From positions 62,001-126,000 of the forward strand of contig NZ_AFOZ01000044.1 in assembly GCF_000217915.1 (NCBI RefSeq): a DNA stretch of 64,000 bases, given 5' to 3'. Each line of letters begins with the position of its first letter. Within the stretch, counting starts at the first letter, position 1. Source of the DNA: Shewanella sp. HN-41 (lineage in GTDB: Bacteria > Pseudomonadota > Gammaproteobacteria > Enterobacterales > Shewanellaceae). This document shows, piece by piece, positions 9,348 through 16,517 of this stretch. Made by a program: the position numbers and the translations under genes. The notes below the pieces were generated by a model that saw only the letters and a program-made list of their open reading frames with translations, had not been told where the DNA came from and made no database searches.

Positions 9348-9426
9348 GCCCTATCGCGTTGGGTTAAGAGGCCGGCTTCAGTCAGTCCCTAGTGAACGTA
9401 CAAGCGACTTAAACCACTTATTAGGC
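9348..9426 (-). other. attC-like site between the TIR cassette and the DUF6896-like cassette
   Basis: Read on the minus strand, this 79-bp site starts GCCTAAT (9426-9420) and ends ATAGGGC (9354-9348), near-complementary outer boxes. Inner boxes GGTTTAAG and CTTAACC are complementary, and ACCCAAC fits RYYYAAC. Length, outer and inner box order, and position between two small co-oriented genes all fit an integron attC site, with some decay in the outer box. Confidence 0.6.
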
Positions 9427-9462
9427 TTTACCACGTCAGCAAGCCGCCTTATGCGACTGAAT

Positions 9463-9762
9463 TTATTGGGAATCTGTTAGGTCGCCGGCTTGCAGGCGCA
9501 TTAACGGTAGACCAAGTAATCGTGCGACGAATAGTTCTAAACGTACCCAGCCTGAGGCTTCTGCCGCAGGCGACTCCACTAGAAGAACGGCGTGTGAAGC
9601 TAGCAGCGCCATCATTACGCGCACCTGTTCCCAGCGTGAGCCCGAGTCATGCAAGCAATGTATGAACGGTGTACACACTTGTCGTAGATGCGCATCCAGA
9701 GCTCGAAGGGATTCTGTGGTAACTACTCCGTCTCTACGCGAGTAGCTAACGAAAAGTTTCAT
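9463..9762 (-). CDS. Small TIR-domain protein, putative NAD-processing sensor or effector
   Basis: A 99-residue protein that is essentially a compact TIR domain. The first strand is KLFVSYSRRDG (residues 2-12), a canonical TIR box 1. The motif GWVRLE (71-76) places Glu76 four residues after Trp72, the arrangement of the catalytic glutamate in NAD-cleaving TIR domains (SARM1 has WVHKE). It is shorter than usual TIR domains (about 130 residues) and has no fused domain. Its ATG overlaps the stop of the membrane-protein gene by 4 nt (ATGA), so both are translated together. Small TIR proteins paired with a membrane or effector protein are a known plan for anti-phage systems, for example ThsB of Thoeris; this pairing I do not recognise. 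Confidence 0.65.
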   Translation of the reverse strand: MKLFVSYSRRDGVVTTESLRALDAHLRQVCTPFIHCLHDSGSRWEQVRVMMALLASHAVLLVESPAAEASGWVRLELFVARLLGLPLMRLQAGDLTDSQ

Positions 9763-10241
9763 TTAATAAATCCCTCTGAGTATAGAAACCAGATCGATAG
9801 GTTGATAACCACTAGCAATATGTAGAGCCACATAGAGTGATTGAACCCCGCGGCGACAATTCGTCTGTATGTAGAGGCTGATACTCGAGATGGTTCGATA
9901 ATTTGCACCTCAGTAGTAACAATTAGCTTCTGATCATTTTGCGAGGCAAGACGAGTGCGAATTGCCTGCATTGTTCCTCGTAGTTTGACCTGATAGAAAT
10001 AACCGGTCGCATCTAGAAACCAAAAACATAAAGGTATCATGAGGCCGGCAACAAATAGCGAATGATCAAGCTTGTCTGATGTGAACTTTGCCATGAGGGT
10101 TAGCACTATAAATAATGTAGTAACACAAAATTTCTTTATCTCGAAGCAAAAGCTGCTTATTTGTGCGACAGCCCCGTGCAGTTGATCGAGAAGCTTCCAA
10201 TCAAGTTCGTCTTGCAAGGTTTTGGTATAGGGTTTAGTCAT
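9759..10241 (-). CDS. Small integral membrane protein coupled to the TIR gene
   Basis: A 160-residue protein with a soluble N-terminus (1-36), two close hydrophobic segments (about 39-52 and 61-77), a charged loop of about 58 residues (83-136, many Arg/Gln) and a third hydrophobic segment (137-154). I recognise no family. The two-helix-plus-loop start is vaguely SLATT-like but not diagnostic. It is the first gene of the cassette and overlaps the TIR gene by 4 nt. A membrane-permeabilising effector or membrane anchor for the TIR protein is the natural inference. Confidence 0.55.
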   Translation of the reverse strand: MTKPYTKTLQDELDWKLLDQLHGAVAQISSFCFEIKKFCVTTLFIVLTLMAKFTSDKLDHSLFVAGLMIPLCFWFLDATGYFYQVKLRGTMQAIRTRLASQNDQKLIVTTEVQIIEPSRVSASTYRRIVAAGFNHSMWLYILLVVINLSIWFLYSEGFIK

Positions 10242-10246
10242 TATGT

Positions 10247-10330
10247 CCTACTGAGCCTACTGGGTTTTACCCAGACTTCTCGTTAAACCCAAATAAAAAT
10301 ACATTAGGGTTTGAACTTTTAGGGCAAACT
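10247..10330 (-). other. Possible degenerate attC-like site upstream of the TIR cassette
   Basis: On the minus strand just before the membrane-protein ATG lies a TCTGGGT/ACCCAG hairpin followed by AGTAGGCT, a one-base variant of the GTTRRRY core site. This is where the cassette boundary should lie, but the similarity to the other two sites is weak. Confidence 0.25.
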
Positions 10331-10519
10331 TCTTTAAACATGACAGCAAGTTATCACCGTTATTGCATCATGTTCAACTATTTGCGACACAAAGAAAGAA
10401 AGCAAGAAGATATTTACCGCGTCAATTTTTGGCACGGTAAATTTTGGCTATAGAAAATAAAACTGTCATTTAAAAAGATGGGATATAACTTTACTCCTTA
10501 ATAATTGACCAATAACACT

Positions 10520-10960
10520 AGAGTCTAAGGAATACACCATCCCCTAGGAGTTGCCGCAGGGCGAGTAGGCAAATTGCGTGAGTCTCGGCATGGATGCCGA
10601 GCTAGCTTTCGCAGGTGCAGGGGCGAATAAAAATCGATGATTTTCGCGCTTATGAGCGAGAGGCAAGGATTGCCGAACTGGGGTGCTTTACATGGATGTA
10701 AAGCGCATCCTTCGGAAGCGATAGCAAATTTGGCAATGAGCACAAGGGGCTTTCAACTCCGTTGGGCGTCTTGGCTGCTTGTAAAAATAAAAAGTAAGGA
10801 GGATAGGACGAGCAGCCTTCCTTGGTCGACTCTTGATTAAAAATCAGGGTGAAGCCCCACAACTTTGACTTTTATTTAAAAGTCCAAAAGCAAGGACAGC
10901 ATTCCTCCTTGCTCGCCTCTCGAAAAAACCAAGGGGTGAAGCATCATCCCTTTAGCAAAA
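10520..10960. repeat. Hairpin-rich non-coding element, copy 2 (CATGGATG stem-loops)
   Basis: The gap 10242-11068 holds no credible gene but at least four strong inverted repeats: CTCGGCATGGATGCCGAG (10584-10601), GCTTTACATGGATGTAAAGC (10685-10704), GACTTTT/AAAAGTC (10867-10884) and AGCAAGGA/TCCTTGCT (10889-10913). The first two share the centre CATGGATG with different stems, which suggests a repeated structural family rather than chance. Reading frames across it in both strands are compositional artefacts of the palindromes. Confidence 0.6.
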
Positions 10961-11068
10961 ACTCTTGGCCTACCCTTTGCTTATCCACTACGGCGCATTG
11001 GCAAACATATAACAAAGCGATGACGCCATTATGGATAAGCCAAAATAATAGGGAGCACCCGATCTGCC

Positions 11069-11104
11069 ATGAGACTCACCATGAAAGCCACGATGAAAGC
11101 GACC
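11069..11104 (+). repeat. 12-bp tandem repeat at the GNAT gene start
   Basis: Units ATGAGACTCACC, ATGAAAGCCACG and ATGAAAGCGACC at 11069, 11081 and 11093 are followed by ATGAAAATAATC at 11105. Each unit carries an in-frame ATG, so the tract gives four possible starts. Confidence 0.8.
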
Positions 11105-11560
11105 ATGAAAATAATCTTAGATGACCTTAAAGGGCCAGAGATAGCGGCTTTGCTGCAAGAGCACCTCGACGATATGCGGGCAACCTCTCCGCCGGAGAGT
11201 GTGCATGCATTAGACCTTGATGGTCTGCGTCAACCCAATATTCGCTTTTGGACCCTATGGGATGGCAACAATTTAGCGGGCTGCGGTGCACTAAAATGGT
11301 TAGATGCCGAGCACGCCGAGATCAAATCCATGCGCACCGCCGCGCCCTATAAAAAGCAAGGCATAGCCTCTAAGGTATTACAGCACTTAATTAACGATGC
11401 CAAAGCCGCAGGCGTCAAACGCCTGAGTCTAGAGACAGGTTCGATGGACTTCTTCAATCCAGCTCGCCTACTCTACAGCAAATTTGGCTTCGAAATCTGT
11501 GGCCCCTTTGCCGATTATCGACTCGATCCCAATAGCGTGTTTATGACGAAGAAAATCTAA
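11069..11560 (+). CDS. GNAT family N-acetyltransferase
   Basis: A protein of up to 163 residues with the GNAT core: a strand ending AGCGALKWL, the acceptor strand AEIKSMRTA and the acetyl-CoA loop PYKKQGIASKVLQHLI (Q/RxxGxG/A pattern), followed by LSLETGSMDFF and a C-terminal YSKFGFE. It should transfer an acetyl group from acetyl-CoA to a small amine or protein; the acceptor cannot be told. The start is ambiguous because of four in-frame ATGs 12 nt apart. ATG 11105 (MKIILDDL) is where the conserved domain begins; GGGAG lies 13 nt before 11069. Confidence 0.82.
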   Translation: MRLTMKATMKATMKIILDDLKGPEIAALLQEHLDDMRATSPPESVHALDLDGLRQPNIRFWTLWDGNNLAGCGALKWLDAEHAEIKSMRTAAPYKKQGIASKVLQHLINDAKAAGVKRLSLETGSMDFFNPARLLYSKFGFEICGPFADYRLDPNSVFMTKKI

Positions 11561-11568
11561 GTTTAAGC

Positions 11569-11600
11569 CGTGGTAAACGGTACGAAAGCCGTTTACCATG
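11569..11600. terminator. Hairpin after the GNAT gene
   Basis: A 10-bp perfect stem, TGGTAAACGG (11571-11580) with CCGTTTACCA (11589-11598). No T-run follows, so it may be an attenuating or processing hairpin rather than a classical terminator. Confidence 0.45.
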
Positions 11601-11797
11601 CGCAACGCCAATCTCTGCACTGATAACGTTAACTTAAAATGATCCCATTCAAGCCTTTCAACATACCTTTGCCGCCCAAAAAAAATCGCTAGCGCTTTTA
11701 ATGAAAGATAGCCGAAGAATACTATAGTTCTAATTAATGCAATGGAATTGCTAATTGACGCGATCACTTACATTTCAGAGTATTAAATAAGAAGTAT

Positions 11798-12394
11798 ATG
11801 AAAAGAATCAGTACATTCATTAGCACAGTGCTAATCGTGGCCATGACCCTATTGATCCTTCCCACAATTGCTTATCTCAACCAAGCGATATCGGGAAGCT
11901 ATGGCATTGAAACCCATCAAGATACTGATATTGATTTTACTTGGCAGGATATTCACGGCAAAACGCACCAATTTAGTGACTGGACTAAGGGACCAAGCTA
12001 TCTGTTTCTTGGCTTTGTGAGTTGCTCACAAATTTGCCCTGTTCGCATACATCAAGTGCGTTCACTGATGGAACAACTCACTGAAAATGAAAGAACAAAC
12101 ATTCGTTTTCTATTCATCTCTATCGATCCTCAAAAGGACCTACCAGCCCTCAGAGCGCAAATGATCGATAGTCAATCCGCGCAGTTTTATAGTGCCGAGT
12201 TAACCCCTGAGCAACTCGAAACCTTGCAGCGGCAACTGGCTGAAATATCGAATCAAACTAGCGATATTAATCTGCATACAGGCAATCTTTATTTAGTTTC
12301 GCCCACGGGAAAGCTTAAAAAAACCTATACTCAACAGCAGCTTATTACTGAACGACTACGAGCCGATCTCACTACTATGATGTCTTCAAATTAG
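11798..12394 (+). CDS. SCO1/SenC family protein, membrane-anchored thioredoxin-fold copper protein
   Basis: A 198-residue protein with one N-terminal membrane anchor (about 9-28) and a periplasmic thioredoxin-like domain. The metal/thiol motif is Cys76-xxx-Cys80 (SCSQICP) and the conserved His is His160 (INLHTGNLYLVSP), so all three SCO copper ligands are present. SCO proteins deliver copper to the CuA site of cytochrome oxidase or act as thiol-disulphide reductants. No oxidase genes are nearby; instead a chemoreceptor begins 10 nt downstream, which points to a sensing or redox partner role. Confidence 0.85.
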   Translation: MKRISTFISTVLIVAMTLLILPTIAYLNQAISGSYGIETHQDTDIDFTWQDIHGKTHQFSDWTKGPSYLFLGFVSCSQICPVRIHQVRSLMEQLTENERTNIRFLFISIDPQKDLPALRAQMIDSQSAQFYSAELTPEQLETLQRQLAEISNQTSDINLHTGNLYLVSPTGKLKKTYTQQQLITERLRADLTTMMSSN

Positions 12395-12404
12395 GCAGAC
12401 CAAC

Positions 12405-13907
12405 ATGAATAACTTATCGAATAATTCAACGACAGCTAAAAACGATCAGACCTTATATCGTCTGCTTCTCGCTCAGGCGCCAATCCTCCTCGTTAGTGGG
12501 TTTGTTGGGGCTCAGATGATGAGCTTTGTTATTTTGGCCGCGATTGCCGTGTCGCTCATCACCCAAATAAGTTACAGCCTGCTGAAGGCAACACCTATGT
12601 TTGCCATCGTGGCCGCCGTTATCATGATGACGGTTTCCGCCCTGCTCATTCAGACCCAAATGGGGATGATTGAAATGCACTTTCATATCTTCGCCACTAT
12701 GGCGATCTTCTTGATTTACCAACGTTGGGAGCCGATTGTCGCAGCATTACTGACCGTTGCAGTACACCATGTACTGTTCACTTACATGCAAATGCAGAGT
12801 GTGGAAATCAATCAGGTTGCCATCATGCTTTTTGCTGGTAAGTGCTCTTGGGATATCACCTTTGTGCATGCCCTGTTTGCCGCCGCCGAAGCGGGGATTC
12901 TGATCTTACTCGCCTCGATGATGCGCATTGAATCCTCCGCAAATCAGCGCATTGCAGATGCGATTGAGCAAATTTCTGAGTTTAAAGATATTTCTATTCG
13001 GCTCGTACCTGCCAAAAATCATGCTGAAATGGCGTTTAATACTATGCTCGAAGAACTCACCCAAGTGTTCTCCGACTACCGCGATATTGCTGTCGATATG
13101 GCAAAAACTACTAACCACCTAAAACAACTGAGTGACGAGACTCAACACACTGTGCATGCGCAAAATAGACAGGCACAACAAATTTCCGATACTACGCAAA
13201 ATGTCATTCAGCAGATCAGCCAAGCCGCAGCCGATAGCCATGACTCGGCGCAAAGCGCACGCCAAGCCGCCAACTCCAGTAATGAAGACAGAAAGAGCGC
13301 GCTTAATATTATGGAAGATATGAAAAAACTGGAGCAAAGCACTACAGAAGTGACTCAATTTTTAACCGAATTGACCTCAGACGTCAGTGCTATCACTAAA
13401 TTACTCGAAGCGATCCGGAGCATCTCGGAGCAAACAAATCTGCTCGCACTCAATGCGGCTATTGAAGCAGCACGAGCAGGAGAAAGCGGCCGTGGCTTTG
13501 CCGTGGTTGCTGATGAAGTCAGAGCCTTAGCACAACGTACAGGCCGCTCAACCGATGATATCGCCACGGTCTTAACTCACCTTAACACTAGTATGATTAA
13601 GACTGTCGAATCAATGGACTTAAGCAAACAAAGCACAATTGAAAACCTGAAACACACCAGTGAAATCGCCAATGGTCTCGCCCAACGCTCGGAACAGATC
13701 ACTCATGTTGCCGTATCGAGTGAGAGCGTGGCACACACCACCCAATCCCAGAGCCAAGTGCTCGCTCACATTGGGGGAGACATTATCGATAACGCCCATG
13801 CGATCAATGAATTGGCCACTAAAGTTAAAGAACTCTCATCGGGAACGCTCGCATTAAGCCAAATCGCTAGCGCCTATCAAACTAAGGCGGCAGCCTACAA
13901 AATCTGA
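12405..13907 (+). CDS. Methyl-accepting chemotaxis protein with polytopic His-rich membrane sensor
   Basis: A 500-residue chemoreceptor without the usual periplasmic ligand domain. The first ~190 residues form about six hydrophobic helices with conserved histidines (MHFHIFATMA, then VHHVLFTYM), a sensor type that could bind heme or metal in the membrane. A HAMP-like stretch follows, then a long coiled-coil signalling domain whose tip (EQTNLLALNAAIEAARAGE) is the CheA/CheW contact region. It is the second gene of a pair with a SCO-like protein, suggesting that it reports copper or respiratory redox state. It ends at a terminator hairpin shared with benE. Confidence 0.88.
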   Translation: MNNLSNNSTTAKNDQTLYRLLLAQAPILLVSGFVGAQMMSFVILAAIAVSLITQISYSLLKATPMFAIVAAVIMMTVSALLIQTQMGMIEMHFHIFATMAIFLIYQRWEPIVAALLTVAVHHVLFTYMQMQSVEINQVAIMLFAGKCSWDITFVHALFAAAEAGILILLASMMRIESSANQRIADAIEQISEFKDISIRLVPAKNHAEMAFNTMLEELTQVFSDYRDIAVDMAKTTNHLKQLSDETQHTVHAQNRQAQQISDTTQNVIQQISQAAADSHDSAQSARQAANSSNEDRKSALNIMEDMKKLEQSTTEVTQFLTELTSDVSAITKLLEAIRSISEQTNLLALNAAIEAARAGESGRGFAVVADEVRALAQRTGRSTDDIATVLTHLNTSMIKTVESMDLSKQSTIENLKHTSEIANGLAQRSEQITHVAVSSESVAHTTQSQSQVLAHIGGDIIDNAHAINELATKVKELSSGTLALSQIASAYQTKAAAYKI

Positions 13908-13931
13908 TCTTTTAGTCATAGATGCTAATCG

Positions 13932-13965
13932 CCAAAACACGCGCCCTTTAACTAGCGTGTTTTGG
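13932..13965. terminator. Bidirectional terminator between the chemoreceptor and benE-like genes
   Basis: An 11-bp perfect stem, CCAAAACACGC (13932-13942) with GCGTGTTTTGG (13955-13965). It overlaps the stop codon of the convergent benE-like gene. Confidence 0.75.
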
Positions 13966-15154
13966 TTTGCCATGCATGAATAATAAATCCAAATAGCAGA
14001 CCCCAAAATGCGCTGCCGATACCCAGCACACTAAAACCCGATGCGGTGACTAAGAAAGTGATCACCGCTACCTCGCGATCTTCCGTTTTAGCTAATGCGG
14101 CGGTAAGGCTATTGGCGATAGTGCCGAGCAGGGCTAATCCGGCGATGGCCAGTACTAACTCTTTAGGGAAGGCGGAGAACAGGCCAACCACAGTGGCGCC
14201 GAGTAACCCAGTGATAAAGTAAAATACGCCGCCCCACACCGCAGCCCAGTAGCGGGTAGTAGGATTGGGATCCGCCTCATCCCCCATACAAATAGCGGCT
14301 GTTATGGCGGATAAGTTAAAGGCAAAACCACCAAAGGGCGCGAGAATAACTCCGATTAATCCTGTGCTGGTAATCAAAGGTGAAATTGGCGGCCTGTAGC
14401 CATTACCGTGCAGCGCTGCAACGCCCGGCATATTTTGCGAGGCCATAGTCACCACAAACAGCGGCAACGCCACACCAATTACACTCGCCAGCGAAAACTC
14501 AGGCGTCGTCCAAACCGGCATCGCCAGTTGCAACTCTACGACATCTAGCTTGAGCAAATCTAATTGAAAACTCATGCCGATACCCACCAGCAAGGTCAGC
14601 AGGATGATGTAACGCGGCGCAAAAGGCTTAACCACGACAAACACTAACAGCATGATTAATATGAGGCTCAGCTGAGTCTGCATCGCCTGAAATAGCCCTA
14701 GGCCAAATTGCAGCAGGATCCCCGCCAACATGGCTGAAGCCACCGACTGCGGCATGATGCGGATAAGTTTATCCATCCAGCCCGCCACCCCGCAAAGGGT
14801 AATTAAAATCGAACTCACCAGAAACGCGCCTATGGCTTGGTTGACGCTCAATCCCGCTAGGCTAGTCACCATCAGCGCCGCTCCCGGTGTTGACCAAGCC
14901 GTTAGAATAGGATTCTTGTAGTACAGTGATAACCCTATGCTGGTCACGCCCATACCCACACCCAAAGCCCACAACCATGAACTCATCTGTGCTGGTGTCG
15001 CACCCACAGCCTGTGCCGCTTGAAAGATAATCACCGCCGAGCTGCTATAGCCCACCAGCACAGCAATAAAGCCCGCCGATATTTTTGATAGTCCTAAAGC
15101 ATCGCGCCACATATCCCTACTCCTGTGCTTATCACTGTGTTTGTTATCAACCAT
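13952..15154 (-). CDS. benE: BenE family benzoate/H+ symporter-type permease
   Basis: A polytopic protein of about 400 residues with roughly twelve hydrophobic segments and the BenE hallmark FNLSAITAAICMG and GNGYRPPISPLI segments. Family members carry out proton-coupled uptake of benzoate or related aromatics, but no aromatic degradation genes are visible here, so the substrate is open. I prefer the start at 15154 (MVDNKHSDKH) over 15184: the 15184 start would place an operator-like repeat inside the coding sequence. It is divergent from a cupin-type XRE regulator, which probably controls it. Confidence 0.85.
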   Translation of the reverse strand: MVDNKHSDKHRSRDMWRDALGLSKISAGFIAVLVGYSSSAVIIFQAAQAVGATPAQMSSWLWALGVGMGVTSIGLSLYYKNPILTAWSTPGAALMVTSLAGLSVNQAIGAFLVSSILITLCGVAGWMDKLIRIMPQSVASAMLAGILLQFGLGLFQAMQTQLSLILIMLLVFVVVKPFAPRYIILLTLLVGIGMSFQLDLLKLDVVELQLAMPVWTTPEFSLASVIGVALPLFVVTMASQNMPGVAALHGNGYRPPISPLITSTGLIGVILAPFGGFAFNLSAITAAICMGDEADPNPTTRYWAAVWGGVFYFITGLLGATVVGLFSAFPKELVLAIAGLALLGTIANSLTAALAKTEDREVAVITFLVTASGFSVLGIGSAFWGLLFGFIIHAWQTKTR

Positions 15155-15157
15155 CTC

Positions 15158-15212
15158 GTGCGCTATAACGTACAAGATGGACAAGATAGCACTTGTGCGT
15201 TATAACGTACAA
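15158..15212. promoter_or_regulatory. Paired operator repeats between benE and its regulator
   Basis: Two nearly identical direct repeats, GTGCGCTATAACGTACAA (15158-15175) and GTGCGTTATAACGTACAA (15195-15212), 37 bp apart. Each has a near-palindromic TATAACGTA core. They sit between two divergent genes and are the obvious binding sites for the XRE/cupin regulator. Confidence 0.75.
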
Positions 15213-15243
15213 TCTAAATTTTCATCAACATAATGGGGCCACT

Positions 15244-15825
15244 GTGCAGACGATAAACAGCTATCTCGCCACCACGCTCAAAGCACTTCGCAACCAAATG
15301 GGATGGAGTTTAGATAAGGCCGCCCAAGAGACTGGCGTCAGCAAGGCCATGATAGGGCAAATCGAGCGCGGTGAATCCAGCCCCACCATTGCCACCCTGT
15401 GGAAAATTGCCAGTGGATTCAATATCTCGCTTTCAACCTTTCTCGAACCCACGCCCCAGAGTCAGGGCGCCGTCTTTCGTAAAGCCGATGAATTACGCCA
15501 AAAGCCTGCGACCGACGGCATGTTAGTCGCGTCGCTATTTCCCTTCGAGCCACGCTTTGGTTTTGAGATGTTTGAACTCACCCTATTGCCGCACTATGAA
15601 CGCCTCTCCGAGCCCCATGAGGCGGGTGTAACCGAACATGTGATCGTGTTGAGCGGCACCATGGAAGTGTTAGTCGATGGTCAGTGGCAGTGCTTACAGC
15701 AGGGCGAAGCCGTGCGTTTTGCCGCCGATAAACCCCATGGTTACCGTAACTTAAACGACCAACCCGTGGTGTTTCATGATCTTATCCACTACCACAGGGA
15801 GACGCCTGCAACAGATCAGAGCTGA
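15244..15825 (+). CDS. XRE-family transcriptional regulator with C-terminal cupin sensor
   Basis: About 193 residues: an N-terminal helix-turn-helix (MGWSLDKAAQETGVSKAMIGQIERGE, quoted only by its ends here as residues ~18-43) and a C-terminal cupin barrel (about 115-185, with VLSGTMEVLVDG and FAADKPHGYRN) that may bind a small ligand. GTG 15244 is the likely start; the longer frame from TTG 15193 would read through the operator repeat. Regulators of this build commonly sit divergent to the transporter they control, and the two operator copies between this gene and benE fit that. Confidence 0.83.
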   Translation: MQTINSYLATTLKALRNQMGWSLDKAAQETGVSKAMIGQIERGESSPTIATLWKIASGFNISLSTFLEPTPQSQGAVFRKADELRQKPATDGMLVASLFPFEPRFGFEMFELTLLPHYERLSEPHEAGVTEHVIVLSGTMEVLVDGQWQCLQQGEAVRFAADKPHGYRNLNDQPVVFHDLIHYHRETPATDQS

Positions 15826-15913
15826 CAAACAGAGGCCTGAAAGATTGCCGCTTGCACCCGCCATTCCATTAGAATAAACTTATTGAAAATTTTCTAATCA
15901 TAGAGGCAAAGCT

Positions 15914-16237
15914 ATGTTTCAATCTTTACTGGCTAAATTATCTGGCAGCAGCAATGGTGAAAAATGTTGGCAATTGATTGATCAGGGTGCGCGCGTCATC
16001 GATGTGCGCTCACCGGAGGAATTTGCCTCGGGTCATTTGCCTCAGGCCATCAACGTGCCGCTACCGACACTCGACCAATGGCTGCACCAGGTTGAAAATA
16101 AACAGCATCCCTTTGTGCTTTACTGCGGCGCAGGTATTCGCGCCCAAAAGGGCTGCGATATTTTAAGGGCCAATGGGTTTGAGTGCGTGGTCAATGGTGG
16201 TTCGCTAAAGGATCTGGTTTGCTGCCAGCCAACCTAA
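15914..16237 (+). CDS. Rhodanese-like sulfurtransferase
   Basis: A 107-residue single rhodanese domain, no signal peptide, so cytoplasmic (GlpE/PspE-like size). The loop YCGAGIRAQKG carries the catalytic Cys71, which would hold a persulfide; VIDVRSPEEFASGHLPQAINVP is the conserved N-terminal half. It has a good ribosome-binding site (AGAGGC). The sulfur acceptor is unknown. A small Cys-containing protein gene follows 56 nt later on the same strand and may share the transcript. Confidence 0.88.
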   Translation: MFQSLLAKLSGSSNGEKCWQLIDQGARVIDVRSPEEFASGHLPQAINVPLPTLDQWLHQVENKQHPFVLYCGAGIRAQKGCDILRANGFECVVNGGSLKDLVCCQPT

Positions 16238-16293
16238 TCTAAGGTGTAACGACTAGCCTAGGAGTCATACAAGAAATTCATGAGGAGCTGCAA

Positions 16294-16455
16294 ATGACAA
16301 CTACTTGCCCGCTACCCCGCCAAGTGGAAAAACAGGCTCAGAAATCGGTTCGCGAAACACGGTTCGCCATTAGCCGCAACCGCGGCCAAGCCAGTACTAA
16401 GGTGCGTTATATCGAAACCAGCGCTATGTCTCCTGGCTGTAAGCTTTGCGAATAA
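16294..16455 (+). CDS. Small hypothetical protein, 53 residues
   Basis: Starts MTTTCPLPRQVEK and ends with a cysteine pair in PGCKLCE. It has a strong ribosome-binding site (GAGGAG, 6-7 nt upstream) and a terminator 20 nt after the stop, so it is very likely a real gene. Basic in the middle (NRGQASTKVR). The terminal CxxC-like pair could bind metal or take part in sulfur transfer with the rhodanese upstream, but that is speculation. I do not recognise a family. Confidence 0.65.
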   Translation: MTTTCPLPRQVEKQAQKSVRETRFAISRNRGQASTKVRYIETSAMSPGCKLCE

Positions 16456-16473
16456 TGGAGTTTCCGCATAAAC

Positions 16474-16506
16474 AAAAATGCCAGCATCTAAGCTGGCATT
16501 TTTTAT
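16474..16506. terminator. Rho-independent terminator
   Basis: Perfect stem AATGCCAGC (16477-16485) with GCTGGCATT (16492-16500), extended by A/T pairs and followed by a T-run. Serves the rhodanese/small-protein transcript and probably azoR from the other side. Confidence 0.9.
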
Positions 16507-16517
16507 TATCTTTACGA

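Noticed and set aside
9463..9762. Full Thoeris system
   Set aside because: No ThsA-like protein (SIR2 or macro domain) next to the TIR gene; only a small membrane protein.
10849..11124. 91-residue frame on the plus strand
   Set aside because: Runs through the palindromic element and into the GNAT gene in another frame; no domain and no ribosome-binding site.
11468..11767. 99-residue minus-strand frame
   Set aside because: Antisense to the GNAT gene; no known domain.
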